From assembly GCA_023387695.1 (NCBI GenBank), contig JAEWHT010000385.1:1-15205 (forward strand): 15,205 nucleotides of DNA, given 5' to 3'. Every line of letters begins with the position of its first letter. Within the stretch, counting starts at the first letter, position 1. Made by a program: the position numbers and the translations under genes. Positions 7,970-13,910 of this stretch are shown here, piece by piece. The notes under the pieces are model-generated. The model was not told the DNA's origin and did not search any database. It saw only the letters and a list, made by a program, of their open reading frames with translations. The DNA is from Pseudomonadota bacterium. Lineage in GTDB: Bacteria; Pseudomonadota; Alphaproteobacteria; Rhizobiales; Xanthobacteraceae.

Positions 7970-8491
7970 TCAAAACTCGTTGGCGATCTTTGACAACATC
8001 TCCAGCAAGGCCTCGCGGTTAGCCTGCCCCAGCAGTTCATTCAGCCGGGACTCGTGCTTCGTCGCGACGAGCTTCTTGGCGCGGGTCAGCACGGCCTTGC
8101 CCTTGTCGGTCAGCACCAGGATGTGCGAGCGGCGGTCGTTGGTGGAACGGATCCGGGCGCAGAGGTCGCGGCTCTCGAGATTGTCGAGCATGGCGACGAA
8201 GTTCGGCCGGAGGATGCCGAGCGTGGAGGCGATCTCGGTCTGGTTACGGCCCGGGTTCTTCTCGACCAGCAGCAGCACCGAGAATTGCGCCGGCGTGAGC
8301 TGGAGCGAGGCCATGCAGCGCAGGAAGTTCTCGAACACCTTGAGCTGCGCCCGCTTCAGCACATAGCCGAGCTGTTCGGAGAGCTCGCCGAGCTGGAGGG
8401 CTTCAGGCAGGCCCTCAGGGGCATCCTTGCGGCCCTTGGTCGCGTCGCCGGACTTTTCAGAGGACTTTTCGGCAGTTTTGGAAACGGTCAT
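7970..8491 (-). CDS. MarR-family transcriptional regulator
   Basis: A 173-residue regulator. Residues 1-30 are polar and rich in Lys, Ser and Glu, a longer tail than usual. The helical dimerisation region follows, then the winged helix-turn-helix: NQTEIASTLGILRPNFVAML (about 83-102) holds the recognition helix, and STNDRRSHILVLTDKG (about 116-131) is the classic MarR wing with its conserved D-R-R. MarR proteins bind palindromes as dimers and usually release DNA on binding small, often phenolic or acidic, ligands. The gene diverges from the second HAAT operon, and an inverted repeat between them (8551-8584) is the likely operator, so it probably represses the transporter and itself. The start ATG at 8491 has GAGG directly upstream with short spacing. 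The inducer is unknown. Confidence 0.92.
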   Translation of the reverse strand: MTVSKTAEKSSEKSGDATKGRKDAPEGLPEALQLGELSEQLGYVLKRAQLKVFENFLRCMASLQLTPAQFSVLLLVEKNPGRNQTEIASTLGILRPNFVAMLDNLESRDLCARIRSTNDRRSHILVLTDKGKAVLTRAKKLVATKHESRLNELLGQANREALLEMLSKIANEF

Positions 8492-8550
8492 CGCCTCATG
8501 CTCGCAATCCCGCTAAATTCGGGACGGGTCGTTCGCCCACCCTTGAAGTT

Positions 8551-8584
8551 ATATTTGATAATTGTTATGGACCATATCAAATAT
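8551..8584. promoter_or_regulatory. Candidate MarR operator in a divergent promoter region
   Basis: A perfect 10-bp inverted repeat, ATATTTGATA (8551-8560) and TATCAAATAT (8575-8584), is separated by 14 bases. Nested inside is a second palindrome, TATGG-A-CCATA (8566-8576). The stretch is strikingly AT-rich against its surroundings. Each arm contains TTGATA on one strand, which resembles a -35 element, so the site may overlap promoters firing both ways (TTGATA at 8555-8560 for the livH side; its mirror for marR). Position between marR and the transporter makes autoregulation and joint control the simplest reading. Binding is inferred. Confidence 0.6.
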
Positions 8585-8610
8585 CGCCAGCGGATTTCAA
8601 TGGCTGTGAG

Positions 8611-8644
8611 GGGACCATCCACCGCAACTGCGGAGACCGGTCCC
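8611..8644 (+). promoter_or_regulatory. Stem-loop in the predicted 5' leader of the second livH
   Basis: GGGACC (8611-8616) pairs with GGTCCC (8639-8644), and inside it CCGCA (8622-8626) pairs with TGCGG (8629-8633). The two stems are separated by a symmetric 5x5 internal loop. No T-run follows, so it is not an obvious terminator. The ribosome binding site TTGAGGGGGAG (8651-8661) begins 6 bases after the stem. It could influence translation or RNA stability; no riboswitch class is recognised. Confidence 0.35.
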
Positions 8645-8670
8645 TAATCTTTGAGGGGGAGCGTCCGGTC

Positions 8671-9711
8671 TTGAACACCACCATCATGCTGTTCCTGCTG
8701 CAGGACGGCATCACCAATGGCGCGATCTATGCGCTGCTCGGCCTGGCGCTGGTGCTGGTGTTCGCCGTCACCCGCGTCATCCTCATTCCCCAGGGCGAAT
8801 TCGTCACCTACGGCGCGCTGACCTATGCCTCGCTGGCCTCGGGCCAGATGCCGGGCACGGCCAAGCTGGCGCTGGCCATGGGCATCGCGGCCTGCGCCTT
8901 CGACCTGTTCGTTGCCCGCAAGGCGCTGCATAGCCGGCTGATCCTGCGCAGCGTCCTCGCCAATATCGTGCTGCCAGCCATCGTGCTGGCGCTGACGATT
9001 TACTTCGCCGCCCAAAAGCCGCCGGTCGCAATCTGCATCGCGCTGTCGCTGGTGATCGTGGCGATGATCGGCCTCTATCTCTACCGCATCGCGTTCCAGC
9101 CGCTGGCCCACACGTCGGTGCTGGTGCTGCTGATCGCCTCGGTCGGCACCCATCTGGCGCTGCAGGGGCTGGGCTTGCTGTTCTTCGGCGCCGAAGGCCA
9201 GCGCGGACCGGCCGTGCTGGCGGGCTCCTTCACCGCAGGCTCGCTGCGGTTCACCGGCCAGAGCCTCACGGTCTACGGCATCACCATCGCTTTCATCGTC
9301 GGTCTCTGGCTGTTCTTCGGCCTGACGCTTTACGGCAAGGCGCTGCGCGCCACTGCCGTCAACCGGCTCGGCGCACGGCTCGCCGGCATCCGCACCACGC
9401 TGTCGGGACAGATCGCCTTCCTGCTGGCCTCCGTCATCGGCGCGCTGTCGGGCATCATGATCGTCCCGATCACGACGCTCTATTATGACTCAGGCTTCCT
9501 GATTGGCCTGAAGGGCTTTGTCGCCGCGATCATCGGCGGCCTCGTCAGTTATCCCCTCACCGCGGTTGCGGCCCTCTTCGTCGGCATCGTCGAGGCGTTC
9601 TCGTCCTTCTACGCCTCCAACTTCAAGGAGGTGATCGTGTTCATGCTCCTGATCCCCGTGCTGCTGTTGCGCTCGCTGGCCGCGCCCGCGGTCGAAGAAG
9701 AGAAGGACTGA
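8671..9711 (+). CDS. livH: Second LivH-type ABC permease, with an extended N-terminal half
   Basis: A 346-residue LivH-family permease, clearly longer than the 292-residue LivH at 382. The opening DGITNGAIYALLGLALVLVF and IPQGEFV match LivH. Between the QGE motif (41-43) and FQPLA (142-146) there are about 57 more residues than in the other LivH; this insert contains two hydrophobic stretches (about 66-82 and 95-113), probably extra membrane segments. The coupling loop YGKALRATAVNRLGARLAGI follows in the usual place. The start is TTG 8671 behind TTGAGGGGGAG (8651-8661, about 10 bases); an ATG at 8686 is an alternative. It heads an operon with livMG and livF: its stop is 5 bases before the next ATG. 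No binding protein gene accompanies it. Confidence 0.92.
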   Translation: MNTTIMLFLLQDGITNGAIYALLGLALVLVFAVTRVILIPQGEFVTYGALTYASLASGQMPGTAKLALAMGIAACAFDLFVARKALHSRLILRSVLANIVLPAIVLALTIYFAAQKPPVAICIALSLVIVAMIGLYLYRIAFQPLAHTSVLVLLIASVGTHLALQGLGLLFFGAEGQRGPAVLAGSFTAGSLRFTGQSLTVYGITIAFIVGLWLFFGLTLYGKALRATAVNRLGARLAGIRTTLSGQIAFLLASVIGALSGIMIVPITTLYYDSGFLIGLKGFVAAIIGGLVSYPLTAVAALFVGIVEAFSSFYASNFKEVIVFMLLIPVLLLRSLAAPAVEEEKD

Positions 9712-9716
9712 GCGCG

Positions 9717-11486
9717 ATGCAGAGCCGGCTTCCCATTCTCGTCTTCGCACTTGTCATGGCGGCGATCCCCTTCGTCCCGGGCATGCCCCCGTTCTGGATC
9801 GTGCTGCTCGACAATATCGGCCTCGCCGCGCTGGTCGCGATGGGCCTCGTGCTGCTCACCGGCGTTGGTGGTCTCACCTCGTTCGGCCAAGCGGCCTTCG
9901 TCGGCTTCGGCGCCTATACGACGGCGCTGCTGACGACGGCCTATGGACTGTCGCCCTGGCTGACCCTGCCGCTGTCGCTGCTGGTGAGTGGCCTGCTCGC
10001 GGTGCTGCTCGGCCTGGTCACGGTTCGCCTCTCCGGCCATTATCTGCCGCTCGGCACGCTCGCCTGGGGGCTCGGCCTGTTCTACCTCTTCAGCAAGCTG
10101 GAGTTCCTCGGACGTAACGACGGGATCTCGGCGATCCCGCCGCTGTCGATCGGCTCGTTCAGGATGCTCGATCCGGGCTCGATCTATTTTGCGATCTGGG
10201 TCGCGGTGATCCTCTCGGCGGTCGTCACGATGAACCTGCTGGATTCCCGCACCGGCCGCGCCATCCGCGCTCTGCGGCGCGGCCATGTCGCAGCCGAAGC
10301 CTTCGGCGTGCACACGCCGCAGGCGAAGCTTCTGGTGTTCATCCACGCTGCCGTGCTCGCCGGTCTCTCCGGCTGGCTCTATGCTCATCTCCAGCGCGCG
10401 GTGAACCCGACGCCGTTCGGCGCGCAGGCCGGCATCGAATATCTCTTCATCGCGGTCGTCGGCGGCGCCGGCTATGTCTGGGGCGGCGTGCTGGGTGCTG
10501 CGATCGTCGTGATCCTGAAAGAGGTGCTGCAGAGCTATCTGCCGCTGATCCTGCCCGGCTCCGGCCAGGTCGAAACCATCGTGTTCGGCATCATGCTGGT
10601 GGCTCTGCTCCAGCTTGCGCCCGGCGGCGTCTGGCCCTGGCTGATGTCGTTCCTGCCCGAGCGCACCGGCGGCAGGAAGCCGGACACCTCGCTGAAACTC
10701 GAACAGCGCTCGCGTTCGCCCGGCCAGTCCAACATTCTTCTTCAGGTCGAGAAGGCGCGAAAGCAATTCGGCGGCGTGGTCGCGGTGAACAATGTCTCCT
10801 TCGACGTCCAGGCGCGCGAGATCGTCGCGCTGATCGGACCGAACGGCGCCGGCAAGAGCACCACCTTCAACCTGATCACCGGCGTGCTCTCGGCGACGTC
10901 AGGCTCGATCTCGGTGCTCGGCAAGAAGGTCGATCGCGCGCCGCCGCAGGAGATCGTCAAGCTCGGCATTTCCCGCACGTTCCAGCACGTCAAGCTCGTG
11001 CCTGATATGACCGTGCTGGAGAATGTCGCGATCGGCGCGCATCTGCGCGGCCAGTCCGGCCCGCTCGCATCGATGCTGCGGCTGGACCGCGCCGACGAGG
11101 CGAAGCTGCTGGCCGAAGCGGCGCGCCAGATCGAGCGTGTCGGCCTTGCCGACCAGATGCATCAGCTCGCAGGCTCGCTCTCGCTCGGCCAGCAGCGCAT
11201 CGTCGAGATTGCGCGGGCGCTCTGCGTCGATCCGATGCTGCTGCTGCTCGACGAGCCGGCCGCAGGCCTTCGCCACATGGAGAAGCAACAGCTCGCAAAA
11301 CTGCTGCGCGATCTGCGCGACGGCGGCATGAGCGTACTCCTGGTCGAACACGATATGGGCTTCGTGATGAATCTCGCCGACCGCATCGTGGTGCTCGATT
11401 TCGGCACCAAGATCGCGGAGGGCACGCCCGCCACGATCAAGACCAATCCCGAAGTCATCAAGGCCTATCTCGGAGTGGCGGCATGA
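9717..11486 (+). CDS. livMG: LivM-LivG fusion: ABC permease joined to ATPase
   Basis: A single 589-residue reading frame carries two HAAT subunits. Residues 1 to about 315 are a LivM permease with the hallmark GLTSFGQAAFVGFGAY and a coupling loop RTGRAIRALRRGHVAAEAFG. A polar linker rich in Arg, Lys and Ser (about 316-342) follows. The C-terminal LivG ATPase has Walker A GPNGAGKST (374-382), signature LSLGQQR (488-494), Walker B LLLLDEP (508-514) and switch His545 in VEHD. All catalytic motifs are present, so the ATPase should be active. The fusion fixes one LivG per LivM, with LivF and LivH supplied separately. The frame is continuous through the linker, with no sign of a sequencing join. 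It starts at ATG 9717, five bases after livH, and its stop overlaps the livF start by four bases (ATGA). Confidence 0.94.
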   Translation: MQSRLPILVFALVMAAIPFVPGMPPFWIVLLDNIGLAALVAMGLVLLTGVGGLTSFGQAAFVGFGAYTTALLTTAYGLSPWLTLPLSLLVSGLLAVLLGLVTVRLSGHYLPLGTLAWGLGLFYLFSKLEFLGRNDGISAIPPLSIGSFRMLDPGSIYFAIWVAVILSAVVTMNLLDSRTGRAIRALRRGHVAAEAFGVHTPQAKLLVFIHAAVLAGLSGWLYAHLQRAVNPTPFGAQAGIEYLFIAVVGGAGYVWGGVLGAAIVVILKEVLQSYLPLILPGSGQVETIVFGIMLVALLQLAPGGVWPWLMSFLPERTGGRKPDTSLKLEQRSRSPGQSNILLQVEKARKQFGGVVAVNNVSFDVQAREIVALIGPNGAGKSTTFNLITGVLSATSGSISVLGKKVDRAPPQEIVKLGISRTFQHVKLVPDMTVLENVAIGAHLRGQSGPLASMLRLDRADEAKLLAEAARQIERVGLADQMHQLAGSLSLGQQRIVEIARALCVDPMLLLLDEPAAGLRHMEKQQLAKLLRDLRDGGMSVLLVEHDMGFVMNLADRIVVLDFGTKIAEGTPATIKTNPEVIKAYLGVAA

Positions 11487-12214
11487 GCGCGCTGTTGTCC
11501 GTCACCGACGCGCATGTCGCCTATGGCAAGGTCGAGGCTGTGCGCTCGGTCGCGCTCGAAGTCGGCGAGAACGAGATCGTCACCATCGTGGGCGCCAACG
11601 GCGCCGGCAAGACCACGCTGCTATCGGCGATCATGGGAATCCTGCCGCTGAAGGGCCGCGTCGCCTTTGCAGGGCAAGACCTCGCCCGGCTCGACATCGA
11701 GGATCGCGTCGCGATGGGGCTCGGCCTCGTGCCGGAGCACCGCGAATTGTTCGTGACCATGAATGTCGAGGACAATCTTGAGCTGGGGGCTTTCCGCATC
11801 GAGCGAAGCAAGGCGAAGGCCTCGATCGAGCGGATTTACACGCTGTTTCCGCGCCTGAAGGAGCGTCGCAAGCAGCTTGCCGGCACCCTGTCCGGCGGCG
11901 AGCAGCAGATGCTGGCGATGGGGCGCGCGCTGATGGGCGAGCCGAAACTGCTGATGCTGGACGAGCCGAGCCTCGGCCTGGCGCCGATCGTCGTCGCCGA
12001 CATCTTCCGCATCGTCACCGAGCTGAAGGCCAGCGGCGTCTCGGTGCTGCTGGTCGAGCAGAACGCGCAGGCCGCGCTGAAGATCGCCGACCAGGCCTAT
12101 GTGATGGAGCTCGGCGAGTTCGTGCTCAGCGGCAAGGCCAGCGACATCGCGGCGAATGAGCGGGTGGCGGCGAGCTATCTCGGCTTCCAGCACGAAGGCG
12201 AGAGCGCGATTTAG
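11483..12214 (+). CDS. livF: ABC transporter ATPase LivF of the second HAAT system
   Basis: A complete 243-residue LivF. Walker A is GANGAGKTT (37-45), signature LSGGEQQ (136-142), Walker B KLLMLDEP (155-162), then LGLAP and LLVEQNAQAALKIADQAYVMELG, which typifies LivF rather than LivG. With the LivG half of the preceding fusion it forms the ATPase pair on the cytoplasmic side. The start ATG overlaps the livMG stop in an ATGA, implying translational coupling. It closely resembles the partial LivF at the left edge of the window, suggesting the two transporter sets share ancestry. The stop codon overlaps the convergent dsbB stop codon; no hairpin terminator is visible between them. Confidence 0.95.
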   Translation: MSALLSVTDAHVAYGKVEAVRSVALEVGENEIVTIVGANGAGKTTLLSAIMGILPLKGRVAFAGQDLARLDIEDRVAMGLGLVPEHRELFVTMNVEDNLELGAFRIERSKAKASIERIYTLFPRLKERRKQLAGTLSGGEQQMLAMGRALMGEPKLLMLDEPSLGLAPIVVADIFRIVTELKASGVSVLLVEQNAQAALKIADQAYVMELGEFVLSGKASDIAANERVAASYLGFQHEGESAI

Positions 12215-12750
12215 CGGCTCGCCGTTCGCACGAAGCCCCAGGCGGCGATCGCGGCCATCAGCAGCGAGATCAGGACGTTGTAGCCGGCAAGCGAGAGGCC
12301 GAGGAAGCGCCACTGCACCTCGTCGCAACGCACGACCTTGACGGTGTCGAGCCGCGACAACAGATCGCCGGCGCTGCCGAGATTGACGACCGGACCTGAG
12401 CAATCGGTCGGTCCCTTCCAGAACCCCCATTCGACGCCCGAATGATAGGTGCCGAGGCCGGCATTGGCGAGCGTCGCCAGCGCCAGAATGGCAAGCCCGG
12501 CCAGCAGCAGCGGGCGCGGCGCGCCGCCTCTCGCGGCAAGCACCATGAGCACACCGAGCGGGATCGCGAGATAATAGGCATAGCGCTGCTCGAGGCAGAG
12601 CGGACAGGGCACGATCCCCAGGACGAGCTGGAAGAACCAGGCGCCCGCGATCGTCGCCGCCGCGATCAGGGTCACGGCCAGCGAAGCGGTCAGGGCGGGG
12701 TTGCCGGCAGCAGGGCGAAACGCGGGTATTGCGGCACTCTGGGTCGTCAC
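12211..12750 (-). CDS. dsbB: Disulfide bond formation protein B (DsbB family)
   Basis: A 179-residue membrane protein with four hydrophobic segments, the usual DsbB size. Cys49-Pro-Leu-Cys52 sits at the end of the first helix as the CxxC redox pair, and Cys117 (TDCSG) and Cys142 (VRCDE) form the second periplasmic pair. Arg56 in the following LEQRYAYY is in the position of the conserved quinone-site arginine. DsbB reoxidises periplasmic DsbA and passes electrons to quinone. No dsbA is visible nearby. The start is GTG 12750, with AGAGG about 6 bases upstream. The stop TAA (12211-12213) overlaps the TAG of livF (12212-12214) in a convergent four-base overlap. A role for it in the neighbouring transporter is not suggested by the sequence. 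Confidence 0.93.
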   Translation of the reverse strand: MTTQSAAIPAFRPAAGNPALTASLAVTLIAAATIAGAWFFQLVLGIVPCPLCLEQRYAYYLAIPLGVLMVLAARGGAPRPLLLAGLAILALATLANAGLGTYHSGVEWGFWKGPTDCSGPVVNLGSAGDLLSRLDTVKVVRCDEVQWRFLGLSLAGYNVLISLLMAAIAAWGFVRTASR

Positions 12751-12838
12751 GGCGGCCTCTTCGGATGGGGCTTCGATTTAACGCTCTAACCCTGGCCCAG
12801 CCCCCTGTCGAGAACGCCCGGGATCACTTTGGCGCGGG

Positions 12839-12866
12839 TTGACCCGGCCTTTCCCATGGCTATAGT
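12839..12866 (+). promoter_or_regulatory. Strong sigma-70 type promoter for tRNA-Leu
   Basis: TTGACC (12839-12844) and TATAGT (12861-12866) are separated by 16 bases. The tRNA begins 41 bases after the -10. Both hexamers differ from the consensus at one base each, which is unusual in this GC-rich DNA and fits a stable-RNA promoter. Confidence 0.75.
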
Positions 12867-12906
12867 CCGCCGGCTTCGCGACGCCCTCAATTGGGGCCGA
12901 CCGAGG

Positions 12907-12991
12907 GCCCCTGTGGCGGAACTGGTAGACGCGCTCGACTCAAAATCGAGTTCCGCAAGGAGTGCTGGTTCGATTCCGGCCAGGGGCACCA
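12907..12991 (+). tRNA. tRNA-Leu, anticodon CAA
   Basis: An 85-base class II tRNA with encoded CCA. The acceptor stem is GCCCCTG (12907-12913) with CAGGGGC (12981-12987), then discriminator A and CCA (12989-12991). The anticodon stem CTCGA/TCGAG (12934-12938, 12946-12950) closes the loop CTCAAAA, giving anticodon CAA at 12941-12943, which reads UUG. The long variable arm (12951-12963) identifies a leucine tRNA. The T arm is GCTGG/CCGGC around TTCGATT. It has its own promoter at 12839. Confidence 0.97.
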
Positions 12992-13080
12992 CGCTTCGCC
13001 CGTTGGGCTACGCGTGGCGCAGCCACGGGAAGGCCGAACGGGCGAAGCGTGTCCGGCGAAGCCTCTTGGCGAAGAAGGAC
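12991..13080. repeat. Structured repeat abutting the tRNA 3' end
   Basis: A perfect 14-bp inverted repeat, ACGCTTCGCCCGTT (12991-13004) and AACGGGCGAAGCGT (13037-13050), encloses a smaller hairpin CGTGGC-GCA-GCCACG (13013-13027). A further piece, bounded by GTCC (13051-13054) and GGAC (13077-13080), follows. The heptamer GGCGAAG occurs three times at 13-14 base steps (13041, 13055, 13068). The style resembles dispersed intergenic elements of Bradyrhizobium. The left arm starts on the final A of the tRNA CCA. It may fold downstream of the tRNA and affect 3' end processing, but there is no T-run, so it is not a standard terminator. Confidence 0.65.
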
Positions 13081-13097
13081 TGCCTCAACGAGTCCAA

Positions 13098-13559
13098 TCA
13101 CAACATCCGCGTATAAATCGTGACCATCGTGTAGTCTTTGCGCGGGCCTGACACGACGTGACGAACGAGAAAGCTGCCATCAGGGCGGAACGTGTAGGTC
13201 GACTGATAAAGATCGAGATTGCAGAGATGGCTGGCGCTTCCGCTCAAGACGCCGCCGTCGTATGCGGCGAGCTCGATCGCGTGAAAGAGCCGCAGCGGCG
13301 TCTCCTTGAAGTAGACCTCGAAGCCCTGGTCGCCGTCGCGGAAGACGTACTTTCGCTCCGCCTCGAGCTCTGCGCCGCTCAGGAGCTTCAGGCATCCCTG
13401 CTCGCGATAGGCGAGGCCCTCCAAATTCAATGGCGTGAAGGTCGCAAAGCCCAGCATGCTCCCTTGACCTTCGATGACCCGGTTGAAAGACCAGGAGCCC
13501 GGCAGCCGCGGCATCACCTCTGAGGCATTGCCCCAACCTTCGACAATGGTTTCGTTCAT
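13098..13559 (-). CDS. DUF6314-like protein of unknown function
   Basis: A 153-residue soluble protein from ATG 13559 (MNETIVEGW). The frame extends to 13634, but ATG 13559 has GAGGGA just upstream and leaves room for a promoter, so I prefer it. It has no signal peptide or membrane segment. The pattern LPGSWSFNRVIEG (about 19-31), TFTPLNLEGLAYREQGCL, FEVYFKE, LRLFHAIEL, SHLCNLDLYQSTYTFRPDGSFLVRHVVSGPRKDY matches what I recall of DUF6314 proteins, which look like small beta-barrels with a closing GPRKDY...Y motif. The biochemical role is unknown. The gene is on the strand opposite the tRNA and diverges from the small ORF at 13655. The family name is from memory of the motif pattern; confidence that it is a real gene is higher than that for the family. 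Confidence 0.82.
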   Translation of the reverse strand: MNETIVEGWGNASEVMPRLPGSWSFNRVIEGQGSMLGFATFTPLNLEGLAYREQGCLKLLSGAELEAERKYVFRDGDQGFEVYFKETPLRLFHAIELAAYDGGVLSGSASHLCNLDLYQSTYTFRPDGSFLVRHVVSGPRKDYTMVTIYTRML

Positions 13560-13590
13560 ATCCCTCGACCCAGTCGTGCCCGGCCGAAAC

Positions 13591-13619
13591 TTCGACTTCT
13601 CCGATCCAATACCTATATC
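13591..13619 (+). promoter_or_regulatory. Possible promoter for the small ORF at 13655
   Basis: TTCGAC (13591-13596) and TATATC (13614-13619) are spaced by 17 bases and end 36 bases before the ATG. It lies in the short divergent space upstream of the DUF6314-like gene. The match is moderate and position is the main support. Confidence 0.3.
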
Positions 13620-13654
13620 CTGGGGCGAACGCATGTCGATGCAGCGAGCAGGTG

Positions 13655-13900
13655 ATGGCCAGGAGATCGACGACCGGACCCACGACCGAAACGGACGCCG
13701 ACGACCTGCCCCGCTATTTCGTCTGGGTCCGCGGGCTCGAGGGGCCTGAGCCGCAGAAATGGGTCGAGATGGAGTTCGGCGTCGGTGACTGGAAGCGGCC
13801 GCTGGTGCTCGCCTGGCTGGAGCTGCCGGCGGACGAGCGGCGCCTGTCGCTGTCGATGCTGGTGCGGCGATATCCGCCGCCGCGGGTGGAGACGCTCTAG
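13655..13900 (+). CDS. Small conserved-looking hypothetical protein (81 aa)
   Basis: I do not assign a function. The predicted protein is hydrophilic with aromatic residues in its middle (YFVWVRG, KWVEMEFG, WKRPLVLAWLELP), and ends in an acidic/basic helix (ADERRLSLSMLVRRY) and a Pro-rich tail. It has no signal peptide, membrane segment or Cys. The start is ATG 13655 (a GTG at 13652 adds one residue); only a weak purine stretch, AGCAGG, precedes it. The composition is that of a real protein rather than of a reverse-strand shadow, and no better frame covers the region. It lies head-to-head with the DUF6314-like gene and converges on the AraC regulator gene, ending 10 bases before that gene's stop. 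Confidence 0.6.
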   Translation: MARRSTTGPTTETDADDLPRYFVWVRGLEGPEPQKWVEMEFGVGDWKRPLVLAWLELPADERRLSLSMLVRRYPPPRVETL

Positions 13901-13910
13901 GCGCGATCGC

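Noticed and set aside
8600..8647. A 15-codon ORF (MAVRGPSTATAETGP) in the livH leader as a possible leader peptide
   Set aside because: It has no convincing ribosome binding site, no run of regulatory codons and no attenuator behind it; its bases are better explained by the stem-loop at 8611-8644.
9609..10766. A 385-codon minus-strand frame opposite livMG
   Set aside because: Its composition is extremely rich in Arg, Glu and Gln with no fold signal; the plus-strand LivMG protein explains the region fully.
12991..13050. The hairpin after the tRNA as a rho-independent terminator
   Set aside because: The stem is strong but no T-run follows it.
12907..13097. tRNA-Leu as an integration site of a genomic island
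   Set aside because: No integrase gene and no second copy of the tRNA 3' end is present, and downstream genes do not look foreign.
12829..13116. A coding frame across the tRNA-Leu gene and its downstream repeat
   Set aside because: The tRNA fold and its promoter account for the sequence; the frame has no homology pattern.
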